This document shows, one piece after another, positions 57,609 to 64,000 of a DNA stretch of 64,000 bases; the stretch's first letter is position 1, and the number at the start of each line of letters is the position of its first letter. Location: NCBI GenBank assembly GCA_964542665.1, contig CAZIUF010000001.1, forward strand, positions 1-64,000. The letters run 5' to 3'. The position numbers and the translations under genes are program-made. Source of the DNA: JAGOLU01 sp964542665. GTDB taxonomy: Bacteria; Patescibacteriota; Microgenomatia; UBA1406; GWC2-37-13. The notes below the pieces were generated by a model. The model was not told the DNA's origin, searched no databases, and was given only the letters and a program-made list of their open reading frames with translations.

Positions 57609-58507
57609 TGGACTTGACCACAGGTATATACACTATCGTCATCACCGTAGTCGCACTCTTTCTCATTGAGAAGGTTGTGAATTTCTTGGGTCAATTCTTT
57701 GGACTCTATACGATCGTTCAAGAAAAAGAATCTAAAGTATTTGTACTTTTTGGCGAGGTGCTTGGTGTCATCGACGAGCCTGGCTTTCATTTCCTCCTGC
57801 CAAAACTCGGACCAAAGGCCTTGCTTGTGAACTGGTTTGGCACCACCTACTCACGAAGTCTGAAGCTCAATCAAGAATACCTCCGCAGCATCCCCGTCAA
57901 CTCTGAGGAAGGTGCGCCAATGGGTATCGGTGTCTGGTATGAGATGTATATATCAGATCCAGTGGCACATATTTTCAAAAACGTTGATCCTCAAGGGAGT
58001 CTCAGCGTCAATGTGAAAAATGACACGATCAAAAATCTGAGCAATCTTCCACTCTCGGAGATGTTGGTCAATCGTCATGGCATGAGTAAGGCTGTGCGTG
58101 AAGAAGTATCATCAGAATCTGTCGAGTGGGGATACCAGCTCGGCTCAGTCTATATCCGCAAAGTCCACTTCCGAGATGAGAACATGATCAAGCAAGTCGA
58201 GGAAAAAGTAGTCAATCGTCTCCGCCAGGTCACCTCAGCTATCCAGCAAGACGGAGTAAATCAGGTGAATATCATCAAAAGTAAAGCCGACCGAGAAGCA
58301 TCGATCGAGTTTGCTAAAGCCTCAGCTGTCCGACCACAGATCGTGGGCAAGACTTTGCACGATATTTCCACAGATCAGGATGTACTTGCTGCACTCTTTG
58401 ATATCCTTGAGACTCAAAATATCACCGGATCTGCCACGACCGATCTGACCCTGATCCCCCCAGGATCTGGCAAAACCGCTCTCTCCGCCCTTCTAGCAAG
58501 TAAGTGA
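57605..58507 (+). CDS. SPFH/band 7 domain protein, second of a pair
   Basis: A 300-residue partner of the preceding gene, coupled by a 4-nt overlap. An N-terminal helix (about 8-30), YTIVQEKESKVFVLFGEVLG, the core with YLRSIPVNSEEGAPMGIGVW and VKNDTIKNLSNLPLSEML, then a coiled coil containing KVVNRLRQVTSAIQQDG. As in HflK/HflC the two proteins probably alternate in one ring. No protease gene (FtsH) is seen next to them. Confidence 0.88.
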   Translation: MMDLTTGIYTIVITVVALFLIEKVVNFLGQFFGLYTIVQEKESKVFVLFGEVLGVIDEPGFHFLLPKLGPKALLVNWFGTTYSRSLKLNQEYLRSIPVNSEEGAPMGIGVWYEMYISDPVAHIFKNVDPQGSLSVNVKNDTIKNLSNLPLSEMLVNRHGMSKAVREEVSSESVEWGYQLGSVYIRKVHFRDENMIKQVEEKVVNRLRQVTSAIQQDGVNQVNIIKSKADREASIEFAKASAVRPQIVGKTLHDISTDQDVLAALFDILETQNITGSATTDLTLIPPGSGKTALSALLASK

Positions 58508-58513
58508 GTCTAT

Positions 58514-59614
58514 TTAAAGGCTGAGTACTATTCCACCAATATGACTTATATCTCTGCTAGATAGATGTGGACCTAAAGGTAAATAAATAACTTTCTTATT
58601 CTTTGTCCACGGGCTGCCTTCCAGTTCACTTCGAATAAGTATACCGTGCTCTCGCAATTTACCGATCAAGTAGTCTGCGCTAGCAAGCGTCATGCAAATA
58701 GGATACCCGCGTAGTTCACCAAAGTCATCGGCTGCGATCTGGATCCGAATAAATCTTTTATCAGTCCATAATAGTTCTAGTAAGTTTTCATATTGAATAA
58801 CCTGTCGACGCCTTATGTCTTTGATATATGAAGTGTTGATATGTTTGCGAAGGAAAACGAATGGCCACAGCGTTGCACAAGCAGTTGCCGAATCTCCCAT
58901 CAACTCATACGCATCTATCATATCTTTCTCGGCCCTTTTTGCAGTAGTACTTTTAAACTTCATTGCGCGTGAGACGTAATCAGGAAACCTGAGTGATGAA
59001 AGTACCAGCCACCATTGCATGGTTACCCAGAGCCAAATAATCCTGAACGAATACATAGAAAGCGACTTGCGTGTGTGTGAGAACTTTGATACTTCAGATT
59101 TTCTGCCATATATTGTCGCACCCTGCAGTGGCATAACTTTGCGCCAACTGTCGATCACAAAGTGTCTATCTCGTTTGATAATTATTTCTCGTGGATCGAT
59201 GATGCTATGCACACTATCCTCTATGACAAACTGGTGATCTGTTAGTTTAGACATCCAACCATTGTTTGCAGTCATCAATGTATTGTGAATACCCACTGAA
59301 TGGAAGATCACAACGATCGTTGGTCGGTGTGTTTGTATTGCTCGTGTTAGCTCGTCTTCGCTCGTCTGAAAGTTTGCGTCCATTGGATAGTACTCGCATC
59401 TGAGTCCATGCTCTCCAATATTTTTGACTACATCCATGCACCAGAATGTGGGAATAAGGACAACGGAACCTTTCTTTATTTTATAGACATCGATGATATC
59501 CCACAATGCATCTTCCCAAGAAAGATAGTTATTTTCAGCAAGCTCATCGGGTAAAGTGTAATCGGAACGAAACGAGAAATAGCTGGGTAAAAATGGTGGT
59601 TGGATTGCGGTCAT
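58514..59614 (-). CDS. DegT/DnrJ/EryC1-like PLP-dependent transferase fold protein
   Basis: A 366-residue protein with the layout of a sugar aminotransferase of fold type I: LSWEDALWDIIDVYKIKKGS (helix before the cofactor loop), VLIPTFWCMDVVKNIGEHGL, HRPTIVVIFHSVG, FVIEDSVHSIID (cofactor-binding Asp) and IDSWRKVMPLQGATIYG, where the lysine would form the Schiff base. It lacks the usual GxxT start motif, so the family call is firm but activity is not. It probably acts on nucleotide sugars for surface glycans. Confidence 0.7.
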   Translation of the reverse strand: MTAIQPPFLPSYFSFRSDYTLPDELAENNYLSWEDALWDIIDVYKIKKGSVVLIPTFWCMDVVKNIGEHGLRCEYYPMDANFQTSEDELTRAIQTHRPTIVVIFHSVGIHNTLMTANNGWMSKLTDHQFVIEDSVHSIIDPREIIIKRDRHFVIDSWRKVMPLQGATIYGRKSEVSKFSHTRKSLSMYSFRIIWLWVTMQWWLVLSSLRFPDYVSRAMKFKSTTAKRAEKDMIDAYELMGDSATACATLWPFVFLRKHINTSYIKDIRRRQVIQYENLLELLWTDKRFIRIQIAADDFGELRGYPICMTLASADYLIGKLREHGILIRSELEGSPWTKNKKVIYLPLGPHLSSRDISHIGGIVLSL

Positions 59615-59757
59615 ATACTATCCCCCAAATGTGAATGCATGGAGTAAAATGCCAGTAGGTACACGTAGCTCGAGCAACTGATCTGTCGCATAGTAATATC
59701 ACTGGCATAAAATATATTTGTGTGCCGGTGTAGGAGCTGATTGGTCTGAATACAGTG

Positions 59758-59831
59758 TCGGGAAGAGGGGACTTGAACCCCTGGCCTCACGCTCCCAAAG
59801 CGTGCGCTCTAGCCATCTGAGCTACATCCCG
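59758..59831 (-). tRNA. tRNA-Pro (anticodon TGG)
   Basis: On the minus strand: acceptor CGGGATG with CTTCCCG (one T-T mismatch at the sixth pair), D arm GCTC/GAGC, anticodon stem CACGC/GCGTG around TTTGGGA (anticodon TGG), T arm AGGGG-TTCAAGT-CCCCT. CCA is not encoded. No repeat of its 3' end was found nearby. Confidence 0.93.
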
Positions 59832-59911
59832 TCTATGCTACAGCTTCCAGCTCTTCCACTTGAGGTAGATTTACTGGACAAGTCGGGCTGGCTGGCCCAC
59901 TTTGGCTATCG

Positions 59912-59937
59912 CTTAGTGAGGTCATTTTATCACTAAG
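59912..59937. promoter_or_regulatory. 8-bp inverted repeat upstream of the thermonuclease gene
   Basis: CTTAGTGA and TCACTAAG with 10 nt between. It covers the expected -35 position relative to TATAAT at 59944-59949 and could be an operator. No T-run follows it, so it is not a terminator. Confidence 0.4.
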
Positions 59938-59959
59938 ACCGTCTATAATCTACCTGACT

Positions 59960-60544
59960 ATGAAGAGTCTACTCCGTCCTCTGCTTGTCATGATCATCTT
60001 GTGCGGGATAGTATTTCTCACCAAGGCCCCTCTCAAGACGTATTTTGAAGACCCACTCGCGTCGATATCGCCTGATTATATGTATGATCTACCCAAAGGT
60101 TTACGCTCAGAGAAAACTCATGTTGTCAGTGTTGCCGACGGTGATACCATCACCATCACTGGGGGTGAACGGGTCAGGTTTTTGAATATGGATACGCCTG
60201 AGCTATCACATCCTGAGCAATACATCAGGGAAGAGTGTTTTGGCAAGGCGGCTACCTTGCGTTTGACTCAGCTGATAGACAACAGGGATATAGTTATGAT
60301 CGCAGATGTAAAGGATAAGGATAAATACAAACGTCTCCTCCGCTATGTTTTCCTCCCTCTCTCAGGTCAACCAGAGAAATATCTCAATGTGAATGCCTAT
60401 ATGGTCGGCGAAGGGTTTGCGCGGGTCTTTATCGTCGAAGAAGGTACGAAATACAAAGATGACTTCTTCGCCTTTGAAAAACTGGCCAAAGATGCTAAAA
60501 AGGGGCTCTGGGGATCGTGCGATCGGAGCAAGTTCAGATGGTAG
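59960..60544 (+). CDS. Thermonuclease (staphylococcal nuclease-like), membrane-anchored or secreted
   Basis: A 194-residue SNase-fold nuclease. An N-terminal hydrophobic segment (about 5-23) serves as signal or anchor. Catalytic features: VVSVADGDTITI (calcium site Asp), VRFLNMDTPE (Arg and Asp-Thr-Pro-Glu), KDKYKRLLRYVF (second Arg) and GEGFARVF; FEKLAKDAKKGLWG is the usual end helix. Such enzymes digest extracellular DNA, a likely nucleotide source for a cell with reduced biosynthesis. TATAAT is 10 nt upstream of the ATG. Confidence 0.93.
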   Translation: MKSLLRPLLVMIILCGIVFLTKAPLKTYFEDPLASISPDYMYDLPKGLRSEKTHVVSVADGDTITITGGERVRFLNMDTPELSHPEQYIREECFGKAATLRLTQLIDNRDIVMIADVKDKDKYKRLLRYVFLPLSGQPEKYLNVNAYMVGEGFARVFIVEEGTKYKDDFFAFEKLAKDAKKGLWGSCDRSKFRW

Positions 60545-60574
60545 CAGTGCGTATTGCAAATATATATTTTCAGC

Positions 60575-60580
60575 TATAAT
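60575..60580 (+). promoter_or_regulatory. -10 hexamer of a leaderless promoter for the ZIP transporter
   Basis: Perfect TATAAT 6 nt before the ATG at 60587, supporting this start over in-frame codons further upstream. Confidence 0.6.
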
Positions 60581-60586
60581 CCGCTT

Positions 60587-61321
60587 ATGATCATTTTCTC
60601 GTTCGTCGCAGCTATCCTAGTGAGCTTGGTATCGCTCGTGGGGGTGGCATTGCTTTCATTTGGGACCAAGCGGATTGAGAAATATCTCTCACTTCTCGTA
60701 GCCTTTTCAGCAGGGACACTGCTTGGTGATGCGTTTCTTCATATGATTGGGGAGTCGCTCGAAGGGATCACGTATGAGTCCTCTACCGCCCTGTACATCC
60801 TCGGAGGATTTATTTTTTCTTTTATCATCGAGCGCTTTGTCCATTGGCATCATTGTCATACGGGGCAGGAACACCATCATAGACTCGCAACGATGAATCT
60901 CGTCGGTGATAGTGTGCACAACCTCTTGGATGGGTTTGCTATCGCAGCATCATTTGCCGTGAGCTTGCCGGTCGGTATCGCTACTACACTAGCTATCATC
61001 CTGCATGAGATACCTCAAGAGATGGGAGACTTTGCAGTACTCATGTATAGTGGATTTACAAAGAAAAAAGCCATTCTCTTCAATCTTACAACCGCTTTCA
61101 CGGCTGTAATTGGTGTTGGGATTGGGCTGATCGCAATCAATACCTTTCAGTCCATCGAGAAACAGCTACTGCTGTTTGCAGCAGGCAACTTTATCTACAT
61201 CGCTGCGACTGATATCATGCCCGAGCTGAATAGGCATGAAGGTATTCGTCGTGGTATCGCTCACCTCATCGCTATATTAGCCGGAATTGGCGTTATGTAT
61301 CTTCTTCTGGGGCTGGGGTAA
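60587..61321 (+). CDS. ZIP family metal transporter
   Basis: A 244-residue membrane protein with eight predicted helices that moves zinc or related divalent metals. Metal-binding residues are in GDAFLHMIGESL (helix II), a cytosolic His-rich loop (HWHHCHTGQEHHH), DSVHNLLDGFAIAAS (helix IV) and LHEIPQEMGDFAVLM (helix V). This is the gufA/ZIP-like bacterial type. It starts 43 nt after the thermonuclease gene with its own -10 box. Confidence 0.93.
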   Translation: MIIFSFVAAILVSLVSLVGVALLSFGTKRIEKYLSLLVAFSAGTLLGDAFLHMIGESLEGITYESSTALYILGGFIFSFIIERFVHWHHCHTGQEHHHRLATMNLVGDSVHNLLDGFAIAASFAVSLPVGIATTLAIILHEIPQEMGDFAVLMYSGFTKKKAILFNLTTAFTAVIGVGIGLIAINTFQSIEKQLLLFAAGNFIYIAATDIMPELNRHEGIRRGIAHLIAILAGIGVMYLLLGLG

Positions 61322-61333
61322 AGCGTCCTTTGC

Positions 61334-61339
61334 TATACT
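61334..61339 (+). promoter_or_regulatory. -10 hexamer of a leaderless promoter for the FkbM methyltransferase
   Basis: TATACT 6 nt before the ATG at 61346. Confidence 0.5.
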
Positions 61340-61345
61340 GCTCCG

Positions 61346-62116
61346 ATGCATATCTACTCCCATACTCGCACGCTCCGCAAGATACCATATCTCCTCTCCT
61401 CTTTTTGGTCACTCTTCAAATACTTTGAAAATAAATCGTTTATTTTCACTATTTTGTCAGGCGCCCCAACAGAGTTAAAAACGCAATTGGGCACCATCAC
61501 TATACAAACGCCTTTGGATGCGCTCATTTTCAAAGAGACAGTCATTGACGACTGTTATCTACTCTTATCTCTGAAAGATCCGCAAGTAATCGTCGATATT
61601 GGTGCGGCATATGGAGATTTTAGTTGGTATGCAAAAAAGTTATATCCCGCCGCTCAAGTAGTCGCCTATGAGCCAGATCCTTTTCATACAGATTTGCTCG
61701 AAAAGAATATTTTGCCCTTAGGGTGCATCACAAAGCAGGAAGCAGTTGGTGCCACCGGACAGGTAGAGATGATACTCCACTCCGATCATACCCAATCCAG
61801 CGCACATACAGTAAAAGGTATTCAGCCAATTTCAACCCACCAAGTCACTTCTGTCACTCTACATGATGCACTCAAAGAATATAACTCTGTTGATCTGGTG
61901 AAGATTGATTGTGAAGGAGCGGAAAAAGAAATATTCGAGCATACTGATCCAAAAGTATTCTCAAAAATTAAGCGCTTTTCTATTGAGTATCACGAGTTTG
62001 TGGTGCCAGGTATCAGAAATCAGATCGTGAATCTCCTCAAGAAGCATGGGTATGAAGTAGAAGCCAAAGAAGATGTATACACAAAAGACTTCGGGTTTAT
62101 CTATGCTCAAAAATAA
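61346..62116 (+). CDS. FkbM family methyltransferase
   Basis: A 256-residue AdoMet-dependent methyltransferase. VVDIGAAYGDFSWYAKKLYP is the cofactor loop, VVAYEPDPFHTDLLEKN the acidic loop, and VDLVKIDCEGAEKEIFE the typical FkbM block. FkbM members O-methylate sugars or polyketides; in this genome a surface glycan target is plausible. It converges on the YibE/F gene with 3 nt between stops. Confidence 0.9.
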   Translation: MHIYSHTRTLRKIPYLLSSFWSLFKYFENKSFIFTILSGAPTELKTQLGTITIQTPLDALIFKETVIDDCYLLLSLKDPQVIVDIGAAYGDFSWYAKKLYPAAQVVAYEPDPFHTDLLEKNILPLGCITKQEAVGATGQVEMILHSDHTQSSAHTVKGIQPISTHQVTSVTLHDALKEYNSVDLVKIDCEGAEKEIFEHTDPKVFSKIKRFSIEYHEFVVPGIRNQIVNLLKKHGYEVEAKEDVYTKDFGFIYAQK

Positions 62117-62119
62117 TAC

Positions 62120-63190
62120 TCAAAAAAGCTTCTCTTTCTGCAGGTGTCCGATGCGTCGTTTACCCCACTTGACCGCGATCATAGTCGCGATAGGGACTGC
62201 CGCAATGATGCCGATGCTTGAGACGAAAGTCCTCGTGATTTCTTCAGCGATCGATTCGCGTTGGATTACCACCCACAAAGGTGTCTCAGACTTGTATACG
62301 AGCAAAAATAGTGGGAGTGCGGCACCTGCATATACTAAAATCAGCGTGTTCACGAGTGACGCGATATGATCTCTCCCCTGCGCCATCGCCTCAGCAAAAA
62401 GATGGTGATTTTTCATGTCAGGACGTACTTTGTTGAGCGCTTGGACGATACCTATTTGCGATATGGTCACATCATCGAGCACACCCATTGCTGAGATGAT
62501 CATACCTGCGATGAGTAGATCTGCAAGTCTGATATTTGAACCAAGTTTGAATATGACTGCATCTGCTTCATCTGAGCTCAAGCCTGTGAGGTGTCCAAAT
62601 CGTGTAAATGCTACCGAGAGCACGGCCGTGAGGAGAAGGGCAATCATAGTCGACATCACTGCGAGTGAGGTTTTTTTATTGAACCCGTGCGAGAGGTAAA
62701 AGGTGAGTGGAATGATGACGAGTGCAGTGATCATCGATACGACAATTGGATCGACACCTTCAACTATCTGGGGGATAGTAAACTGAGTGATGAGACTAAA
62801 TGAGACGATCATCGCACCAATCGATATGAATCCTTGTGCTCTCCCAATGATCACTACGAGTGCAATAAAGAGCGCGATTAAACCAATATATGGGATAGTT
62901 CTGTCGCGATCAGAAACTGCATAAAATGCCTTGTCGTTGATGGTTTGCGAGCTGATGATGAGCTTATCACCGACGGAGTATTTAGAACTAGATAGTGACT
63001 TGTCCGCAAAAGTTGGAATGGTGATGATTTGTTCTACTCCATCTTTATCATCGATGATCACTGCCATCGATGCGCTATCTGAACTGAGAGAATCAACGGT
63101 GCCTCTAAAAAAAGTCGTCTCTACTGCGTGGACCTTGTTTGGTATCGAGATTGCAAGTGAGACCAACAAACAAATAGTATAGATATATTT
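62120..63190 (-). CDS. YibE/F family membrane protein
   Basis: A 356-residue polytopic protein with a signal segment (about 1-20), an N-terminal extracytoplasmic beta-domain and about eight helices. The family core is seen in DVTISQIGIVQALNKVRPD and ASLVNTLILVYAGAALPLFL, plus the SSIGIIAAVPIATMIAVKWG end. Members are putative transporters or channels of unknown cargo. The ATG at 63190 is preferred to 63211 because it begins the signal segment. Confidence 0.9.
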   Translation of the reverse strand, partial: KYIYTICLLVSLAISIPNKVHAVETTFFRGTVDSLSSDSASMAVIIDDKDGVEQIITIPTFADKSLSSSKYSVGDKLIISSQTINDKAFYAVSDRDRTIPYIGLIALFIALVVIIGRAQGFISIGAMIVSFSLITQFTIPQIVEGVDPIVVSMITALVIIPLTFYLSHGFNKKTSLAVMSTMIALLLTAVLSVAFTRFGHLTGLSSDEADAVIFKLGSNIRLADLLIAGMIISAMGVLDDVTISQIGIVQALNKVRPDMKNHHLFAEAMAQGRDHIASLVNTLILVYAGAALPLFLLVYKSETPLWVVIQRESIAEEITRTFVSSIGIIAAVPIATMIAVKWGKRRIGHLQKEKLF

Positions 63191-63297
63191 CATAGATTCA
63201 ATTTCGAACACTTATACTCGAATCGCTACTGAAAAGTAAGGGTATCATGAAATACGTGAAACTCAAGCTACACAGTTTTGCGAACCCAAGACATGAA

Positions 63298-63324
63298 ATA
63301 GCACTTGACACACTTGTCTGCTAA
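63298..63324. promoter_or_regulatory. CIRCE-like operator of clpB
   Basis: ATAGCACTT, nine bases, GTCTGCTAA. Against the HrcA-binding CIRCE consensus (TTAGCACTC-N9-GAGTGCTAA) 14 of 18 positions match and the spacer is exactly nine. It overlaps the -35 hexamer of the clpB promoter, where a repressor would block RNA polymerase. Confidence 0.65.
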
Positions 63325-63333
63325 ATGTAAACT
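63305..63333 (+). promoter_or_regulatory. Promoter of clpB, leaderless
   Basis: TTGACA (63305-63310), 17-nt spacer, TAAACT (63328-63333), then 6 nt to the ATG at 63340. The -35 is perfect. Confidence 0.75.
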
Positions 63334-63339
63334 TTGGAC

Positions 63340-64000
63340 ATGGAAAACCCATTTGACCAACCAATCACCAACCCACTTGAGAAGTTTACCTTGAATCTGA
63401 CCGAAAAAGCGCGTTCAGGCAAGCTTGACCCTGTCATCGGACGGGACGATGAAGTGCGCCGTATCATCCAAATATTGTCACGTAGGACGAAAAATAACCC
63501 AGTTCTCTTGGGTGATCCTGGAGTTGGGAAGACCGCAATCATCGAAGGACTAGCGCTTAGAGTGATCTCAGGAGACGTCCCCAATACGCTGAAAAATAAA
63601 CAAATACTCATGCTCGACATGGCGACACTGCTCGCCGGCGCCTCATTCAGAGGTGAGTTTGAAAAGAGACTCAAAGCAGTGATTGAAACGATTGAGAAAT
63701 CAGAAGGACAATACATCATCTTTATCGATGAGCTGCATACGATCGTCGGTGCTGGAGGTGCTGAGGGTGCTGTCGATGCCGGCAATATGCTTAAGCCAGC
63801 CCTCGCTCGTGGACTCCTCCACGCGGTCGGCGCAACCACAGTTCGCGAATACCGCAAATATATCGAGAAAGATCCTGCACTCGAGCGCCGTTTTCAACCT
63901 ATCTATGTCGATGAACCAAGCATCGAAGACTCAGTCGCAATCCTACGTGGAGTCAAGGAAAAATATGAAGTCCATCACGGTATCAAGATAGCTGATGATG
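63340..64000 (+). CDS. clpB: ClpB/ClpC-type AAA+ unfoldase, N-terminal part (cut by window edge)
   Basis: The first 220 residues are visible. The protein starts MENPFDQPITNPLEKFTLNL and goes directly into KARSGKLDPVIGRDDEVRRI, so the usual ~140-residue Clp N-domain is absent. Walker A is LLGDPGVGKTAI (about 57-68), the pore-loop region ASFRGEFEKRL, Walker B IIFIDELHTIVGAGGAEGA, then GATTVREYRKYIEKDPALER with the arginine finger. The rest lies outside the window, so ClpB or ClpC cannot be separated by the second AAA+ domain or middle domain; a heat-shock-type operator favours ClpB. Confidence 0.9.
   Translation, partial: MENPFDQPITNPLEKFTLNLTEKARSGKLDPVIGRDDEVRRIIQILSRRTKNNPVLLGDPGVGKTAIIEGLALRVISGDVPNTLKNKQILMLDMATLLAGASFRGEFEKRLKAVIETIEKSEGQYIIFIDELHTIVGAGGAEGAVDAGNMLKPALARGLLHAVGATTVREYRKYIEKDPALERRFQPIYVDEPSIEDSVAILRGVKEKYEVHHGIKIADD

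Noticed and set aside
59647..59708. ATGCCAGT ... ACTGGCAT inverted repeat near tRNA-Pro, considered as an att or operator site
   Set aside because: 8-bp arms 45 nt apart without any matching tRNA end or promoter position; too weak to report as a feature.
59718..59936. Open frame across the tRNA-Pro locus
   Set aside because: The frame is the reverse side of the tRNA plus flank; peptide ERGLEPLASRS-like sequences are typical of antisense tRNA, not of a gene.

Overview
This 64 kb window looks like a chromosome segment of a Candidate Phyla Radiation (Patescibacteria) bacterium, most likely from the Microgenomates side; that placement is inference from gene content and style, not from a marker-gene tree. 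Supporting signs are very tight packing with frequent 4-20 nt overlaps, almost no Shine-Dalgarno sequences, an archaeal-type class I aldolase next to FBPase, GAPDH and PGK, a sortase with a giant Cys-rich DUF11-type surface protein, many NUDIX hydrolases, and single copies of housekeeping genes. TGA is used as a stop, so the recoded-TGA lineages are excluded. No transposase, integrase, rRNA or CRISPR array was seen.

Layout. 0-4.5 kb: a truncated gene end, era, and cell-wall genes (ddl, a membrane-anchored murF-like ligase), then an alpha/beta hydrolase. 4.7-6.8 kb: tRNA-His followed by a small islet bounded by a copy of its 3' end (membrane protein, NUDIX; then a HAD hydrolase). 6.8-13.3 kb: MFS transporter, CAP-domain protein, a response regulator with an unusual flavoreductase-PAS-histidine kinase, and two NUDIX genes. 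13.3-17.1 kb: two large GH130-like proteins. 17.2-23.8 kb: gltX, NUDIX, a Gld-like ABC system, a NUDIX-MazG fusion and superoxide dismutase. 23.9-28.6 kb: hypothetical proteins, trmD with a duplicated 3' end, yidD, and an aspartoacylase-like plus ATP-grasp-like pair. 28.8-35.8 kb: TrpR-like regulator, a 25-residue basic peptide gene with consensus promoter and terminator, transaldolase, uppS and a sugar-phosphate block (fba, fbp, gap, pgk). 35.7-38.5 kb: small proteins and typA. 38.6-45.3 kb: sortase/surface-protein operon. 45.3-53.4 kb: EVE protein, ABC exporter, NUDIX, UvrD-nuclease helicase and others. 53.4-64 kb: phosphodiester-glycosidase-like protein, acs, an SPFH pair, a PLP-dependent transferase-like protein, tRNA-Pro, thermonuclease, ZIP transporter, FkbM methyltransferase, YibE/F and the start of clpB.

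How the genes work together. Ddl supplies the dipeptide used by MurF and UppS supplies the lipid carrier for wall synthesis; sortase and the surface proteins decorate that wall. Transaldolase, FBA, FBPase, GAPDH and PGK form the lower pentose-phosphate/gluconeogenic core, and Acs makes acetyl-CoA from acetate. The kinase/regulator pair could tie redox state to output.

Most notable structure. (1) Three places (tRNA-His, trmD, tal) carry a second copy of a gene's 3' end with one or two extra genes between the copies and no integrase. (2) Degenerate arrays with an exact 7-nt period occur between genes and inside genes, with a different unit at each site. (3) A -10 hexamer lies 6-7 nt upstream of the ATG in about 17 genes, which points to leaderless mRNAs. 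(4) Perfect short hairpins lie inside coding sequences. (5) clpB has a CIRCE-like operator on a consensus promoter. Single-base coordinates away from start and stop codons may be off by one.
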